Part shown: positions 21,963 to 34,500 of the stretch, one piece after another
Numbering within the stretch: position 1 is the first letter of the stretch
Layout of the letters: every line of letters starts with the position of its first letter
Assembly (NCBI GenBank): GCA_010909165.1
Contig: MU008153.1
Location: 124,001-188,000, forward strand
Length of the DNA: 64,000 nucleotides
Source of the DNA: Anthoceros angustus
Lineage: Eukaryota; Streptophyta; Anthocerotopsida; Anthocerotales; Anthocerotaceae
Direction of reading: 5' to 3'
Notes under the pieces: model-generated
Told to the model about the DNA's origin: nothing
Seen by the model: only the letters and a program-made list of their open reading frames with translations
Databases searched by the model: none
Program-made: the position numbers and the translations under genes

Positions 21963-23044
21963 TCCTTCTTACTCCTCTCTAGCTTGCGCAACTCATAGTC
22001 TCTAAACATCAGCTTGCTCCGCTTATACCACGGTCGCCTCCGACATGCCCCCATCGGAGCTCATAGACGGCCACCAAGAATACGAAGTTGAACAGCTCCT
22101 CCGACATCGCACCGTTTGCGGCCGACCATAGATCCTAGTGCTCGGAAGGATTCACATTGTTCGAATCCACTTGGGAGCCTCTTGCTAACCTCATGCACCT
22201 GCAGGCCCTTCTCCGCATTATCTCAGGCACGGGATCTCAAGTACCTTGAGGTCAACGAAATGCCTCCGCCGGTGGGTAATGTAACGGATCCCATTACAAT
22301 ATAACGGGCCACCATTAGCATGCACCACACTCGTGTAACAATGCTTGATTTAAATCTGAAGGCGGTCGGAGGAAGGCCTCGATTTCCATGTCAAAGCTCT
22401 ATCATATAATTCGTGACATTGGCCCATAACATGCATGCATTCATCCTCACCTCATCCTACCATGGTCCAAGGAACTTCCCACCAGCACCCCAAAAACCAA
22501 GGACTTCCTACTTACCTGAGTAGCTATGACCAAAATCCAAGGACACTCCTCCCTTGGGTCTCGACGTCCATAGCTTCCAATGCCCACTATATATGCTAAA
22601 TACGTCGGCATGAAATATTCAATCCTACCTACTCTCCTACGACCTAGTCTAAAATGGCTTCGTCCCCAACTGCCTACCAGGACTGAAAATCTCGAAGTGA
22701 CAACCCTCCTACGGACTTCCTACACGTCATCCTACAGACCTCCTACTAGGCGCGTTTGACGCTATCCTACTACCGGACCACTACGTCCTACCGTAAATCT
22801 AACCTATTTTCTACTTGGGTAAATCCTAAAAATCAGCGTAATTCACAAAAGGAGTTTCTTAGCATAACCTTCTACAACTTTTACGTTTCTTTCTCCATTT
22901 TCTCAAAATGAAGTTGCCCAAACTTTTCGTTCCACAGTTGATATGGAGATGCGACTTGCGGCGTGGGTGTCCGAGCTCAAATGAGCCGGACCATACGATA
23001 AAGACACACCAAGTGGGTTAGTATGGGTCCATGGCGAGGACACA
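21963..23044. other. Intergenic stretch, no gene recognised
   Basis: AC/CT-rich sequence starts at the break of the outer Copia. It contains many TCCTAC-type motifs (22625-22800) and a 25-bp sequence near 22911 (TTGCCCAAACTTTTCGTTCC) that also occurs near 21067 with one more base. I see no coding region. Confidence 0.5.
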
Positions 23045-23645
23045 CTTGAGAGAGCATCCGTCGGGGTGATACCCAAGCTAGTGAGCGTGGTGGCAACCAC
23101 CAACCTTCACGCAAAATTCGACTTGCATCATTTGGCTCGCACCTTCCTAATGTGGAGTATCGTCGAGCAAAGCGGTCGAAACTATGGCAGTGAGGGTCCA
23201 AATTTGCGGGTCCTCGGGGCCTTGCCTAACATTATACATATTCAGTAGGAATTGTGAACGTGCTAGGAGCGTCGTCGTCCACATCGTGTTTGCAAGAAGC
23301 TGGTCGCGATGGTTAACACGTTGGGGTACAATGCACATTTTGATCCTAACGACTTGAGGTTTGCAACCTTGTCTGGATCTTTGAACTACTTAAAGATGAA
23401 ATGCTTGCAAGCGCAATCGATTTGGCAGCGCTTCACGCAACCCTAATCGAAAATATGAGGGCCTCAAGTTGAAGCAGTTGCACCTCGACCGTCGGAATTG
23501 AGAGGGTTCACATGCGTAATGAAGTTTGAAGACAACAACTTGGGCATGAGTATCTTCCGTTCGGGACGCTCCACATCTCGGAGGAAGCACTATTGCACCG
23601 TCATACAAAGCTTTTGAACATTGTATCCCATTGTAGTGGCACATA
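23045..23645 (+). pseudogene. TATA-binding-protein-like pseudogene
   Basis: Fragments in three frames line up in order with the two-fold repeat of TBP. First repeat: IPKLVSVVATTNLHAKFDLH, compared with the family's PxLxNIVSTVNLDCKLDL. Then ARSVVVHIVFA, like ALIFASGKMV, and KLVAMVNTLGYNAHFDPNDL, like the link to repeat two. Second repeat: RFATLSGSLNYLKMK and AIDLAALHAT, then PSELRGFTCVMKFEDNNLGM and SIFRSG, like the family's PELFPGLIYRM..IFVSGK. The end is TIAPSYKAFEHCIPL, like ETYTAFENIYPVL. At least four frame changes and one stop make it non-functional. It is more divergent than ordinary plant TBP. No introns were noticed, which would fit a retrocopy or a foreign source. The assignment rests on pattern matching by eye. 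Confidence 0.6.
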
Positions 23646-24511
23646 AGAGAACAATGCCCGAGCCTAAGGCGGTGCGAGCAATTCGAGGTCGATCGATAGT
23701 AGTTCGATACACTAGGAAACTACTTCCATGAGCGAATTAAATCAAATGTGATAGAGTATAGTTTGGGTTTGGTCAATTTTATTAGTTCGAGAATTCAAAA
23801 ATGTGAAAACATTAAAAAATCGATGAAGATAAAATCGATGTTCTCACTTGCATTCATTGGAGGGGAGTTGGGGAAAGCAACATGCTCTCAACTTCCAGAA
23901 CTCGCTCGAAATTACGCCTTTTCCTCCTCCTCACATTCACGGCCGCCAACAGTTAAGGTAGTCTCCAAAATGCCCAAAACCCGGACTAACCGGTTTGCAA
24001 GTACATGCAAAACACAGTGCTGTTAGTGCAAGGTGATGACAAATCGGTGGACTTGCTGCGGAAGGAGCTTTGCTTTCATGGAGAAGGCATGGTTTATGTC
24101 AAAGGCTTGCTAGGGAGGTCCGATATGCATGACATCCTCTTACTGACACCAAAAGTGCCCATCATTGTATTTCTCCCACGACACTTGGAGAGCCTCCTTA
24201 GAGGGATGGTGTGAACTACATAAAATCATTATTTGCCGTCCATCGTGCCCGACATCGAAGAGCTATTGGTAGCCATGACGCCTGTGACCTCTTTCTCAAG
24301 CTAATGCCTATGATTTATGAGTTGCACGGGATATGACCTTGTCACCGCCGCCCTTCAAACTCATATGGAATGTTGGACCTGGTTGTTGCAATGACAAGAC
24401 AAAGAGATGGGGCAACATTGGTGACTTTAAGATGGAGGTGAGCAATTCGTGACTCGAATATGTCTTGAAATCGTGGTGGCCGGAGACATTTGAATGGTGT
24501 GTTGCCATGAT
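23646..24511. other. Unassigned region before the 24.5-kb repeat
   Basis: Short frames occur on the plus strand. One at 23748-24026 has a KSMKIKSMFSLAFIGGELGK stretch and a basic end, and one at 24005-24214 contains TVLLVQGDDKSVDLLRKEL. None belongs to a family I know. The region may be further decay of the same insert as the TBP-like pseudogene, or old repeat sequence. Confidence 0.3.
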
Positions 24512-24699
24512 CCTTGGTAGTTAGCTGAGAATCTTGTAAGGCTTGAGCGCGTAGTTGGACTTCACAGACTCAACATGGACTTCAAATGTTATGAAGGGGC
24601 TAGCGTTGCCCAATTGGCTATGCTTTGATCTATGGCACCTTGATTGGTAAGCCATATGGTGGGGCTTATCATGTGATTGGTAAGCCGTGTCGACTTTAA

Positions 24700-24925
24700 T
24701 GAAACTCATATGGTAGCTTTCATTAGGCTACAAGCCTTGTTCTTGTCGGTGGAATCAAGCGGGAAGCACACAAGGCGGAAGATACATTCATTCAATTACT
24801 CAAGAAAGAGAACAATGGAGTTTATGTACAAGTGAGATAACTAACTAAAATTGTTTTGATAACTATCCAACTACGAGCGGATATAATGGTAAGTAGATCC
24901 CGACTACTAGACCAATAATTTTACA
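24700..24925 (-). repeat. Copia LTR (second copy)
   Basis: It matches 187-420 and 27582-27855. Relative to the 27.6-kb copy it has lost a CTG-containing piece (ACTACCTGAACGG to ACTACGAGCGG) and a C from AACTGG (to AATGG). The purine-rich stretch on its right, read on the minus strand, is the polypurine tract. Confidence 0.75.
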
Positions 24926-25439
24926 CTCCCTCTTAGTGAGTCATAGGGATCAAAATCAGCGCATGGTGATTTGATCCATAATTGCACGATAACTTCACAC
25001 TCCAAAGCGAGCGCTTGAAAACACATGCATAAGAAACACCAAAGGGAATCTTTCGGACACGCCTAGTCATGGACTCCTCCATCAACTACGCTCCACTACC
25101 TCTGCTACAAAACTTGAGATGGCAACATTTGATGTCGTGGAACTTGCCTTGGTTGTTTGCGCTGTGTTAGCTGCAGTCTTCACATTCAGTCGTGTGCTTA
25201 GGTTTGCAAGACAAGATCCCACTTGATGAGTAGATGGATGGACAGCTAGGCTAGTGAGCAACTCCCTTAGAGTTTGCAGCTAGAATATCAATGGCCCCTA
25301 CAGCTAGAGTGTGCTTTTCATGTAGTACCCTAGGGAGCTTTATATTGGGCCGGGCTATAGGTGCAAATCTTTCAAGAAACTACGAACCCAAAAACTCCTT
25401 AGGTGCAGTCATTGCCCCATATGCTTCCGTTGAAGATAG

Positions 25440-25615
25440 CTGGTGCTCGACTTTTGATGACCACGAAAGCGAGTCATCCCAAGAAACATACAATAGGTAG
25501 TGCTCGACTTCTTTGATGACCAAACAGAGTCATCCCAAGAAACATACAGGCTGGTGCTCGACTTCTTTGATGACCACGAAGCAGTCATCCCAAGAAACAT
25601 ACAATAGGCGCCACA
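25440..25615 (-). repeat. RNase H minisatellite, second version
   Basis: About three units of 50-60 bp correspond to 935-1120 and share the core GTCATCCCAAGAAACATACA. Unit lengths differ from the first version, so the array has changed since the copies separated. Confidence 0.75.
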
Positions 25616-26409
25616 CTCTTCCTTGTCCACAAGGTCTCTTGCCCAGTCGGCATGGCGTGGGTCATGAGTTGGAGATCACCAAGAGTCTTACGAACGGAGT
25701 CCTTTCCTTGGAGAGCCCTTCAAGTATCTAAAGATTAACTTCTCTGCTGGCCAATGGGCAAGCCTTGGGTTTTCTAGAAATTGGCTAAAAGTACCAACGG
25801 CTCTGGTGATATCTAATCTAGTCTAGTTTGACAAGTAAATGAGGGACCCCACAGCCTGTCTATATGGTTTAGAAGCCATTTCCAGCTTTTCAGCTTCCGT
25901 ACTAAGACACTGCTCAAGGGGTAGCTTGTCATCTATACTCATTGGCATTGATACGGAATGACTACCACATTAAACCTTCGAAAAGTGCGCAAAGTGTGCA
26001 CGATGAATGTCAATGGTCTTATCTTTGCTATTAAAATGGAACTAGCCACGAGGAAAAGGTAAGTTGCCCTAGGTCATTCATCTCAAATCAAACTTGGTAA
26101 GTAAGATCTTCTTAATCATCCATCGTGTTGCCGAGGTACTAAACAGGATGTTGTCATCCACATAAACAGCCGATTAGAAAGTCTACTCCTTCACTTAGCA
26201 AGTACACCGTTGTCAACGTCCATACAAATGAAGCCTACCTCTATAAGGAGTTGATGGAATACCTCATCTGCGTGCTCTCAAGGATCGCTTGAGGCCATAA
26301 CGTGTTTTAAGCAACTTACACACTTTGTCCTCATCAACAATGAAGCCCTCTGGTTGACACATGTAAATCTCCCCCTCTAGCAGGCCATTCAGAAAAGTGG
26401 TCTTCACAT

Positions 26410-27564
26410 TCCGGCAGCATCATGATAGAGGAGCCCATTTAGCAGCCTCATCATCAGATGGTTCGGTCTTGATACGCTTAAGACTGGGGGATGGCGATAA
26501 CAATGGTCTGTACGGTACATACGTACAGCCCTTGCAGGTAGTGGATTGCTATCAAGTCGTGACTCAAAGCTAGATTCTTGGGCAAAAATAGCATTACATA
26601 ATTCCTCATGTTTGAGGCCAGTTGGCTGGTGAAATCCTTTGGTGAGTGATAGTAAGAAGGAGGCCATACTTTTGCTAACCGTATGTATCCCATGCTAGCA
26701 ATTGCATGCCCACAACCGTATGTCCTGCATATGCATAGGTACATCTAACAATACCATGCATCCTTCCAATTCTCATAGAAGCATAAAATGCTTTTGCATT
26801 GTGGATGAAGTTTCCATGGGTTGCGACACAAGAGCCTTTGGTTATCATTTCTGATACACCCTCCGATGCACAATGCCCAGCATATGCTTCTATGAGAAAA
26901 CCGCTTCTTCCAACACTCCAAAGCCCCGACAATTGCGATCTGAACGTCTTCCTCTATCCCTCTATTAAGACATAAACAAGGTTGATCACTCTCTCGATCT
27001 TGTTTTTATCTGTGTCTTGCCTAGGCGAGAATGAGAGCTTTGTGAGATTGTGCATGTCTTGGGTCAGGAGTCAATCGCTAAGATCTTAGGCTACTACAAA
27101 GCAAGCACTTATCGTTAGTTCAGGTCAGCTGCATAGTAAGGATTGTTACTTTATGGTATCAAGGGCATAGTCCATGCTTCAAGTGTTAAGAAAATAGATA
27201 AGATGGTTGACTCAAGCGAGCATAGCAAACCAAAATTGAATAATTGGCAACAATCATATGATCGGTAGTATGACACTAAACTAATTGGCTATCATAATAT
27301 TATGATTAGCACTGTATTTGAGCAAAGTGGCGTCTTTCTCACTCCTGCGTGGTGGTGGTGTGGGGCGGTTCCCACGTTCTTCCGATTGGTAGTCAGGGCA
27401 AGGGTGGAAGGCCTTGAAGGTTGCTCTGGCCTGCGCCATGTCGTGGGTGAGAAGATCCTGAATGTCTTTCTTTGGACATCCTTGCCTCTAAATGAAGCCG
27501 ATTAAATTGCCATGCTCAATGATTCCATGATCCGATCTCGCCACAAGAGTCTGATGATCAATTC
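26410..27564. other. Unassigned filler between Copia pieces
   Basis: The sequence starts at the RT break. It contains an inverted repeat, CATAGAAGCATA near 26774 and TATGCTTCTATG near 26883. A PBS-like TGGTATCAAGGGCATAG at about 27154-27170 is followed by a short plus-strand frame (MVDSSEHSKPKLNNWQ), which would fit the start of a Copia gag on the plus strand. This suggests a further, chimeric retroelement fragment. No complete gene is seen. Confidence 0.4.
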
Positions 27565-27578
27565 GGGCTCTTATACCA
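27565..27578 (-). other. Primer-binding site of minus-strand Copia
   Basis: On the minus strand the bases read TGGTATAAGAGCCC, one base away from the usual initiator-Met PBS TGGTATCAGAGCC. They lie three bases after the LTR end, so the LTR at 27582-27855 is a 5' LTR of a minus-strand element. Confidence 0.75.
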
Positions 27579-27581
27579 TAA

Positions 27582-27855
27582 TGAAATTCAGATGGTAGCT
27601 TTCATTAGGCTACAAGCCTTGTTACTGTCGGTGGAATCTAACGGGGAAGCACACAAGGGCGGAAGATACATTCATTCAATTACTCAACAAAGAGAATAAT
27701 GGAGTTTATGTACAATAAGTGAGATAACTAACTAAAACCGTTTTGCTAACTGTTCGAACAAATAACTAACTAAAACTGTTTTGATAACTATCCGAACTAC
27801 CTGAACGGATGTAACTGGTAAGTAAATCCTGATTACTAGACCAGTACATTCTACA
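27582..27855 (-). repeat. 5' LTR of minus-strand Copia
   Basis: The 274-bp LTR on the minus strand begins TGTAGAATGTACTGG and ends GAATTTCA. It is the least altered of the three related LTRs, keeping CTG and CAG sites lost in the others. It also contains an internal duplication of a roughly 40-bp segment with ATAACTAACTAAAAC. No matching target duplication was found with the 24.7-kb LTR. Confidence 0.75.
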
Positions 27856-27895
27856 ATATTTGCATTTGTATGTTAGCGTTCACATCATTCTACAT

Positions 27896-28111
27896 TTTAT
27901 TTCACTGAAAAGAGTGAATCTCAAGCACTTTAAATCCACTTCACATGGTTTTATTTCACTAAAAAGAGTGAACTTGAAGCAGCCTAAATCCACTTCACAT
28001 GGTTTTACTTCACTAAAAAGAGTGAACCTAAAGCAGCCTAAATCCACTTCACATGGTTCTATTTCACTAAAAAAAGTGAACCTGAAGCAGCCTAAATCCA
28101 CTTCACATGGT
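27896..28111. repeat. 54-bp minisatellite, four units
   Basis: Four head-to-tail units of 54 bp each hold the core AAATCCACTTCACATGG. The length is a multiple of three, so both strands stay open (plus-strand unit SLKRVNLKQPKSTSHG). There is no start context, homology or neighbouring exon that would make it a gene. The next 400 bases to 28519 hold nothing I recognise. Confidence 0.85.
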
Positions 28112-28519
28112 TCAGGTATGTCTCGAGGTATGTAGCCTGAACGCATGGGCACCACACCTAGTCCCATGATACACTATCAGCTGTTTTGATATGACATTTC
28201 AATCCGTCGTTGTCTCAAGTATAGGTCTATTACAATATTAACAAGAACTACTTTCTTTCCTGTTGTGCTGTAGATCGCTCCATAATCTACAGACGTTGAT
28301 AGTTATCTGCTTACGTACTTGCCCACTTCTCCTGGCGAAGGAATTGGTATAGATTTTGGGAGCTTGTCTTCTACCAGGTGGGTAGGATTGAAATAACCAG
28401 GAGCCATACGTCGTGGGCACGTCAGAGGATACACGGGACAGGCTCCCTCAGCAAACTCCTAAAAACCATATTTTCAGCAAATAAGATGCGATCGTGCTTT
28501 CCAGTATCTACCAAAGATT

Positions 28520-31500
28520 TCAGGACAAAAGCTTGGTACGTAGCATGTTCACCTCACAGAGCTGCAGCAGAAGCGTGTCAAGATCCACAAGCATACCCGA
28601 TCGGGACTCTTTAAGTACTGGTCGCAAGCGTCTCAAATAAACCGGAAGCCCAACTGGAGCCGCCACGTTGTAAGCGTTACCAAGGACACAGAGTGCCAGC
28701 GCCTCAGGTATGGCTGTTGCGCCCTGATTCATATGGTTACAATATGGGTTTTCATCAAAACGGTACCGGACCAATCTTTCCGTTATGTTCACTTTAAGAA
28801 CTCTTACCTGTTGCCACTCACGCACCACTGCTCGCCAGTTGACTCCCAGCAGTTGCTTGATGCAGTACAGGACCTCCAAGTAGAATTGGAAGGCTTCGTG
28901 GTCGAGAACGGGTTGCTGTAGACCACAAAACCTGGCAAACATGCTGACCTGAGGAAAGTTGACAGTTTATTAGGGGCAGTTTGCACTCTGGCATCTCGGC
29001 ACCAAATTAGTGAATAGTACTCATGGACAGAAACTACCTTGGGATCATCTAAGTAAGATGTGCAGCTGCCCAAGCACTCCAGAACTTTCTGTGGTCCTTC
29101 ATCTAAGCCGTGAATCTGATTTTACATCCCAGAGCATCAGATCTCAGCGCCCGGCAAGCACTCCAGAATAGACTATGTGACGTGGCCCTGCTGCTGCCAA
29201 AACTTACCTCTCTTAAAATGACTTGCAACTTGATGACAATCCCATCTTCTGGACGAGTCCTAGAGTTATTAGGGGTGAATTGTTGAAGCCTCTCTAACTC
29301 ATTCACACCTTCTGTGTAGATCCTAACGGCCAGTTTAATCAGTTTCTTCCTGCTCAACGCCATATCCGGATCGCTGGACAAAGAAAGAGGAGTGGCTGTA
29401 CGGATAAGGGTCTCCACATCCATTTGCTGCAGGTCCTCCGGCACCTGCACAGAGCTTTTACTCTCACCTGAGCAGTTGTTGCCATTCAGGAGTCCTAGCG
29501 TAGGCATAGTAGCTTCCTTTGAATGCAAATTTAACCTGTATGAATCTGTTCTCATAGGTTGTATCTGCACAAGTCCCCAAGTCCGCGCACTGTGTCGTAG
29601 CCAGATAGGTGGGCTTGTCTAGACCTTGCTCCCAGTCATTGTGGATGCTCATTTTCTCGATGCGTTGTTCCCACTCGTCGAGAAATTTCACTTTCTTGTC
29701 TCGTGGCTGTCTTGGCTTATCTGCCTGGACTGCATCTTCCACAAGCTGAATTGTTGTTTCGGAATCCGCATTCGCCTCCATTTCGTGCTCATCCAACATC
29801 TCAGTTGTTATGTCAGAATCCAATTTCGCCTTGATTTCGTGCTCATCTGCACACTGCTTTCGGATGATCTGCTCTTTCCATTTATTTTCCTTCAAGATTA
29901 GCTCCGCCAGTTGGACAAGTTCGGCAAGGCCAGTTTTGAGCAAAGCCACCTGCTTCGTGATCCTTCTAAGAGCACTGCTTTCTTCAGCCCACACACACCG
30001 CATCTGTTCGGGAGCAATGATTGGATGGTTACTGGTTTTTTCTTCTGGACCCTGATGGCCATACGTCTCACCTATCTCAACTATTGTGCCAGTCTTGCCA
30101 AAGAAATGAGCACCCATATGTACCTGGATGAACAGATCATCCTCAAAGGACCGGCTTTCATCAATAAGTTGTTCTTCAGTCTCCACCCTGTTCTTCAGAT
30201 CAGTGCCCAACTGAGCCCTGCAGAACTGCACTGTCATGATTCGAGTGTAAGCAACCAAACTCTTCAGATCCAGTACGTTCGTGCAAAGTATGAAATACTT
30301 GCCTGATTTGACTTCTTTAGCAAAGCAGACTTTAGCCTCAGCAGTAAAGGCGGTTCACTGCCCAACAGACTCACGTATCAGTGAATCAGGTCACATAATC
30401 AAGTGCATATGCTGCCGTGCAGGGTATCAGATCTGTACCTCTTCACAGCACCTATGTATGTGAGGTGTGACTGAGCTGCAGCCGACTCAACATTCGTGAT
30501 GTCAACTGTTTGACCATGATGCGGGTCACCGTAGCCCACAGAGGGGTCCAAACATTCGATGTGTGACTTTGCATCCATCAAATTCTTGAAGAAAGCCCGC
30601 GCATACCAGACAAGCTGATGAGCACTCTGGAGATCTCGTACCAGGACTTGGTTTGCTTTCTCCAGTTCCATAACCTTGTTCTGTTGGATATCCCAGTTAG
30701 GTCTGGACGCAATGGACTACTGACTGTAGCTGCTTAGTTCGCAGCCAGTTCTAACAGTCACCACAAGCTCAGTCTCTTTAGTTGCTCTCAAACAGATAGC
30801 AAACCAACGGAGTGGGAGCACCTCTGACTCTTTGAGCTGAACATCCATAGTCAAGGTGTCATGATTGCTGGCCAAGTATGCTTGTATGGCACAATCTCTC
30901 TCCTCTTTCTCAAATGCTAATTCCTGAGAAAGCCTAACAACCTGCAAAATAATGCCCTTGCCCTCTCAATACACACAGGAAATGAATATTCATATATTAA
31001 GGAATCGTTTTTACTGGTCATGGGTAGAATCAAAGAACTAACATGTGCCTGCAACTCCTGAATCTCATCTTTGAGCTTTGACATTTCATCCTTGTCTGCT
31101 ACTCCCGTCAGCAGCAGAAGCCGCATCTGCATATTGTGATTTAATTAGTTTAGTACCAAGTCACTCTTACACCTGTGTTCTCTTGCTGGACATCAGCAGA
31201 AGCCTTGAGGCTCAGGACTGGCGAAATACCGTGTGTCATAAAGTGGGTGTAGGAGTCATACCTTTTCTGTCATGTCTTCGTGATCTTTCAGCAGTGCGAT
31301 GCTTTCCTCGTGGGCCTGAAGCAATGACAAGAACCATGACTTAGATCATGTGTGTCCAAATGGCTTAGGCCAAATGGACGCACATTTATAAGAACGCCAT
31401 GATTAAGCATCCTGAGCTTAGATCGGTACTTAGATGGGGTGCCTAAAGGGAGTGGATGCCCTTGGAGCAAGTAGCTTAGGCACACCATGGTACAAGTTGT

Positions 31501-34500
31501 TAAGTACCAAGTCCCATGACGGAAATCCGTCCTTAGTGGACTTAAATAAAATTCTTCTTCTTCTTCTTCTTCTTCTTCATGAGACAAACAGCATCCTTAT
31601 GCAAACCTCTGGGCATAAAAGGACAAAGATTTTACCTGCAAAGCCCTCTCCTCTTGATGTTGAAAATCTTGCACAAGGGTAGTTATTCTGTCTTGCAAAT
31701 CCTGTAGAGCTATAATAACTTGAGGCTTGCAGCCACATTGACACAGGCAGTTGTGAAAGACATGAAGCACACGTTATCCTCTTACAGTGATGGCGTTTCT
31801 TTCACTTTCAAGATCTTGATCTTTCTTGTCCAACAATGCCTGTGTTTGGAGGTCCTTGCTAGCTGCTTCAGCCTTTTCATACTCCAATGCTCTTGAAAGT
31901 CGCTCACAGGCTGTTTTCTGTTCAAATAGTTGCACTTCTAGATCTCTCCTTTCTTTGATCTCCATTTCCAGTCTAAAGCATCAGATCAGTACAGGGATCA
32001 GACCACAGTGTGAATCTACCTTGCTACTGCCATTGACAACAATGCACATACAGAAAATTTGGCTGGAACAAGATCTTCCACCTTCTTTCAACCATGGTAT
32101 GTTTCCTCCACGTGGATCTGAAGACGTTTCTTAGACTCCGGATGTGCTGACTGGCCGCAATGACTATTTTCTGTGTCTTGATTAGTATGTCACAACTATC
32201 CCAATCTGAAGCTAGCAGGTCATCGAGACATTCAAATGCTTCTCCAAGGGTCATTGACATGTCATCTGTAGCTAATGGGTCTGTCCGAGTTAATGATTCA
32301 ATGCCCTTTCGTGCCTCAGCTACAAACAAGGCGTCATTTGCACTCCCGAGGTGACATAATCGCTGAGAAATTTTGTGCTGACATATTGGGTCCTCCGTTA
32401 AGCTGCTATGTAGCTGCTCAGCGACAGTACTCATAATCTCTATCCCAGCAAGAAGTTCAGATATTCTTTTCTTCTCCTGGTGATAGAGGTTCTCCATACC
32501 CAAAACAGACTGTTCAAGAAACTTGCTTCTCTGCACCAGCTCAATGCAACACAAGAAAACAATAAGGGACTTTTTAAAAGGGTAGTGGATGATTGGATAT
32601 GTGAGAGCTGTGGAATGTGCCCTACATTTTCGTGTTCAGTGACTTTGTTTTCTGCTACCAATAGTGCAGCTTCAAACGTTTGCCCCTTCTTTTCTAGCTG
32701 TGCGCACTCTTTGAACAGCTTTTCGTGCAGAAACTCAATATCCGAACACCTCTGTGCAGAGCATCCGACACACATGCCTCAAGGAAAAAAGCCATCGTAG
32801 AGGAGACTTTCATAAAGGAGCGCACAGGCAAGGACTTTCAGGAAAGGACATAACCTTTTGCAGGTCTTGGTACTTCACTTTTGTTTCTTCGTGCCAATCC
32901 CTTTCTCGTTCTAGTTCTTCTTCCACAGCTTCTAATTGTGAAAGCTTCATCTTTGCATGCATAAACTCTGCTTTCTGGGCGACATATGCGGCGTCCATTC
33001 TCTGATTGCCCCAACATATGTCATCAATGTCAACATTTATCTGTAGCATTGAACACTTGTGCACTTTTTTCTTCAGTATTTAGTGCGATGACTAGCTTGA
33101 CCCAGGAATTTCCTTGCAATGGAAAAAATCTCACCTGGTTCGTGCAGGTTTCATCATCAAGCTCCGTCTGCAGAAGCAAACTCTACCATATCAGATGCAT
33201 CGAATGCTGACAGGTTACGTCCACCAACAAAAAATGGGTGGCAAATCAGTGCCTGAAGTCTCGTGACCAAAGCTGCTGCCTCTTCTGCCCTTTGAACAGC
33301 CACTTTTTCTGAACGGCGTAGTATATGCAGCTCAGCTTGGAGCGTCTGGTACTGCTGAAGAATTGTCTTTGCAGCAGCAGCCTGCTGACCAGCTTCGGTC
33401 TCAGCTTCAAAACGAAGTGAGCTGTCCCCGTTGTGATACTAAGATCAGGCCCTCTGGGCATTAAGCACCCCAAAATTTCAAACTACATGCAGCATTTGAG
33501 GCAACAGAAGGGGAAATTGAGGTTCATCATGGCTAACTCTGAGGAACGTAAGAAGATAAAGGACTATATTTGGCTCACATTTCTTTGTTGAGTGCTCTTT
33601 CCAGGCCTATTTCTGACGGATACACAAATAAATAATTGTTAGCAACCCGACTTTGGAGTCGAGACTACAAGAAGATATAACAGGACAGTCAAAACAAGCA
33701 CATGGGCACACGGCCATTAGGTGAGGGATACACTGAATGAAAATGGATTGTGTACTAGTTTGTATCAGATCTGTTATCTGATCTTGAAACCGTGGTTGAT
33801 TGTCCTTTGCGTCCTGCAATTCTTTCTCAAGTTTCGATATCCTCGTTGCTAAGTTCCTTTGCACAAATTCACTGGAATATTGCTCCTGTATTCATCACCA
33901 ACCCTTTAGGTGACGAACCTGTGAAGCTTTCTAACAAACTATTTCCGCAAAACTACACCAGGAACTAGCAGTCAGTAGGCAAAGCCAACAGTCTGAAGTA
34001 AACCTGTTCCAGGGCTGCTTCAGAAGAGAAGAGCTTCTCCTGTAGCTTTTTCTCCTCTTCCCCAAAACATGACAGCTCCACCTGGAAAACATTAATATCA
34101 GCACAAACTCATGTTCAGCTCTCCAACTTTGATCAAGGGGACCTGAGAAGAGAACCTTCAACTGTCCTTCCAGCCTCTTTATCTCACTTTGTAATGCTTC
34201 AAGTTGCCCGTTAAATTCCATAATCTTCAGTGCATTCACAAGGTGGAAATAGTGTGTCCAAACTGTCCACAGAAGCTGTGATCGCTCTTTGCAGTTCAAT
34301 TCTACCTGAGAGTTTCCACAAGATCCAAGTAAGCTTCCTGCTTCCGTGATTCTCAATGGAGCAGAATCACAGGAAGCTCACCTGCCTAACAATTTCACAA
34401 AACGCCGTGTTGTAAACAACCAGAGCTGCCTCTGCCATGGCTATACCGTTTCTGCTGCTAGTAGTGTCATCTTCATTATCCCGTCTCAGTCCTTTCATAG

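Larger units (their letters stand above)
24512..26409 (-). mobile_element. Second copy of 1-1909: truncated Copia 3' end
   Basis: The segment repeats 1-1909 in the same orientation, including 188 bp of flank outside the LTR. It carries the 3' LTR (24700-24925), the RNase H minisatellite and part of the RT. It ends abruptly at 26409 (GTGGTCTTCACAT), where the first copy continues into the RT (CAGTTGATGCAC). Compared with the first copy, changes are again mainly loss or alteration of CTG/CAG sites. Confidence 0.88.

Noticed and set aside
26404-26932. Minus-strand frames with AYAGH motifs as a PPR gene
   Set aside because: Similarity to PPR units is too weak and the frames contain inverted-repeat sequence.
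27896-28111. CRISPR-like array (regular 54-bp repeats)
   Set aside because: Whole units are repeated without unique spacers, and the genome is a plant nuclear one.
27860-28167. Repeat proteins on both strands of the 54-bp minisatellite
   Set aside because: Both strands are open only because the period is a multiple of three; no promoter, homology or splicing is seen.
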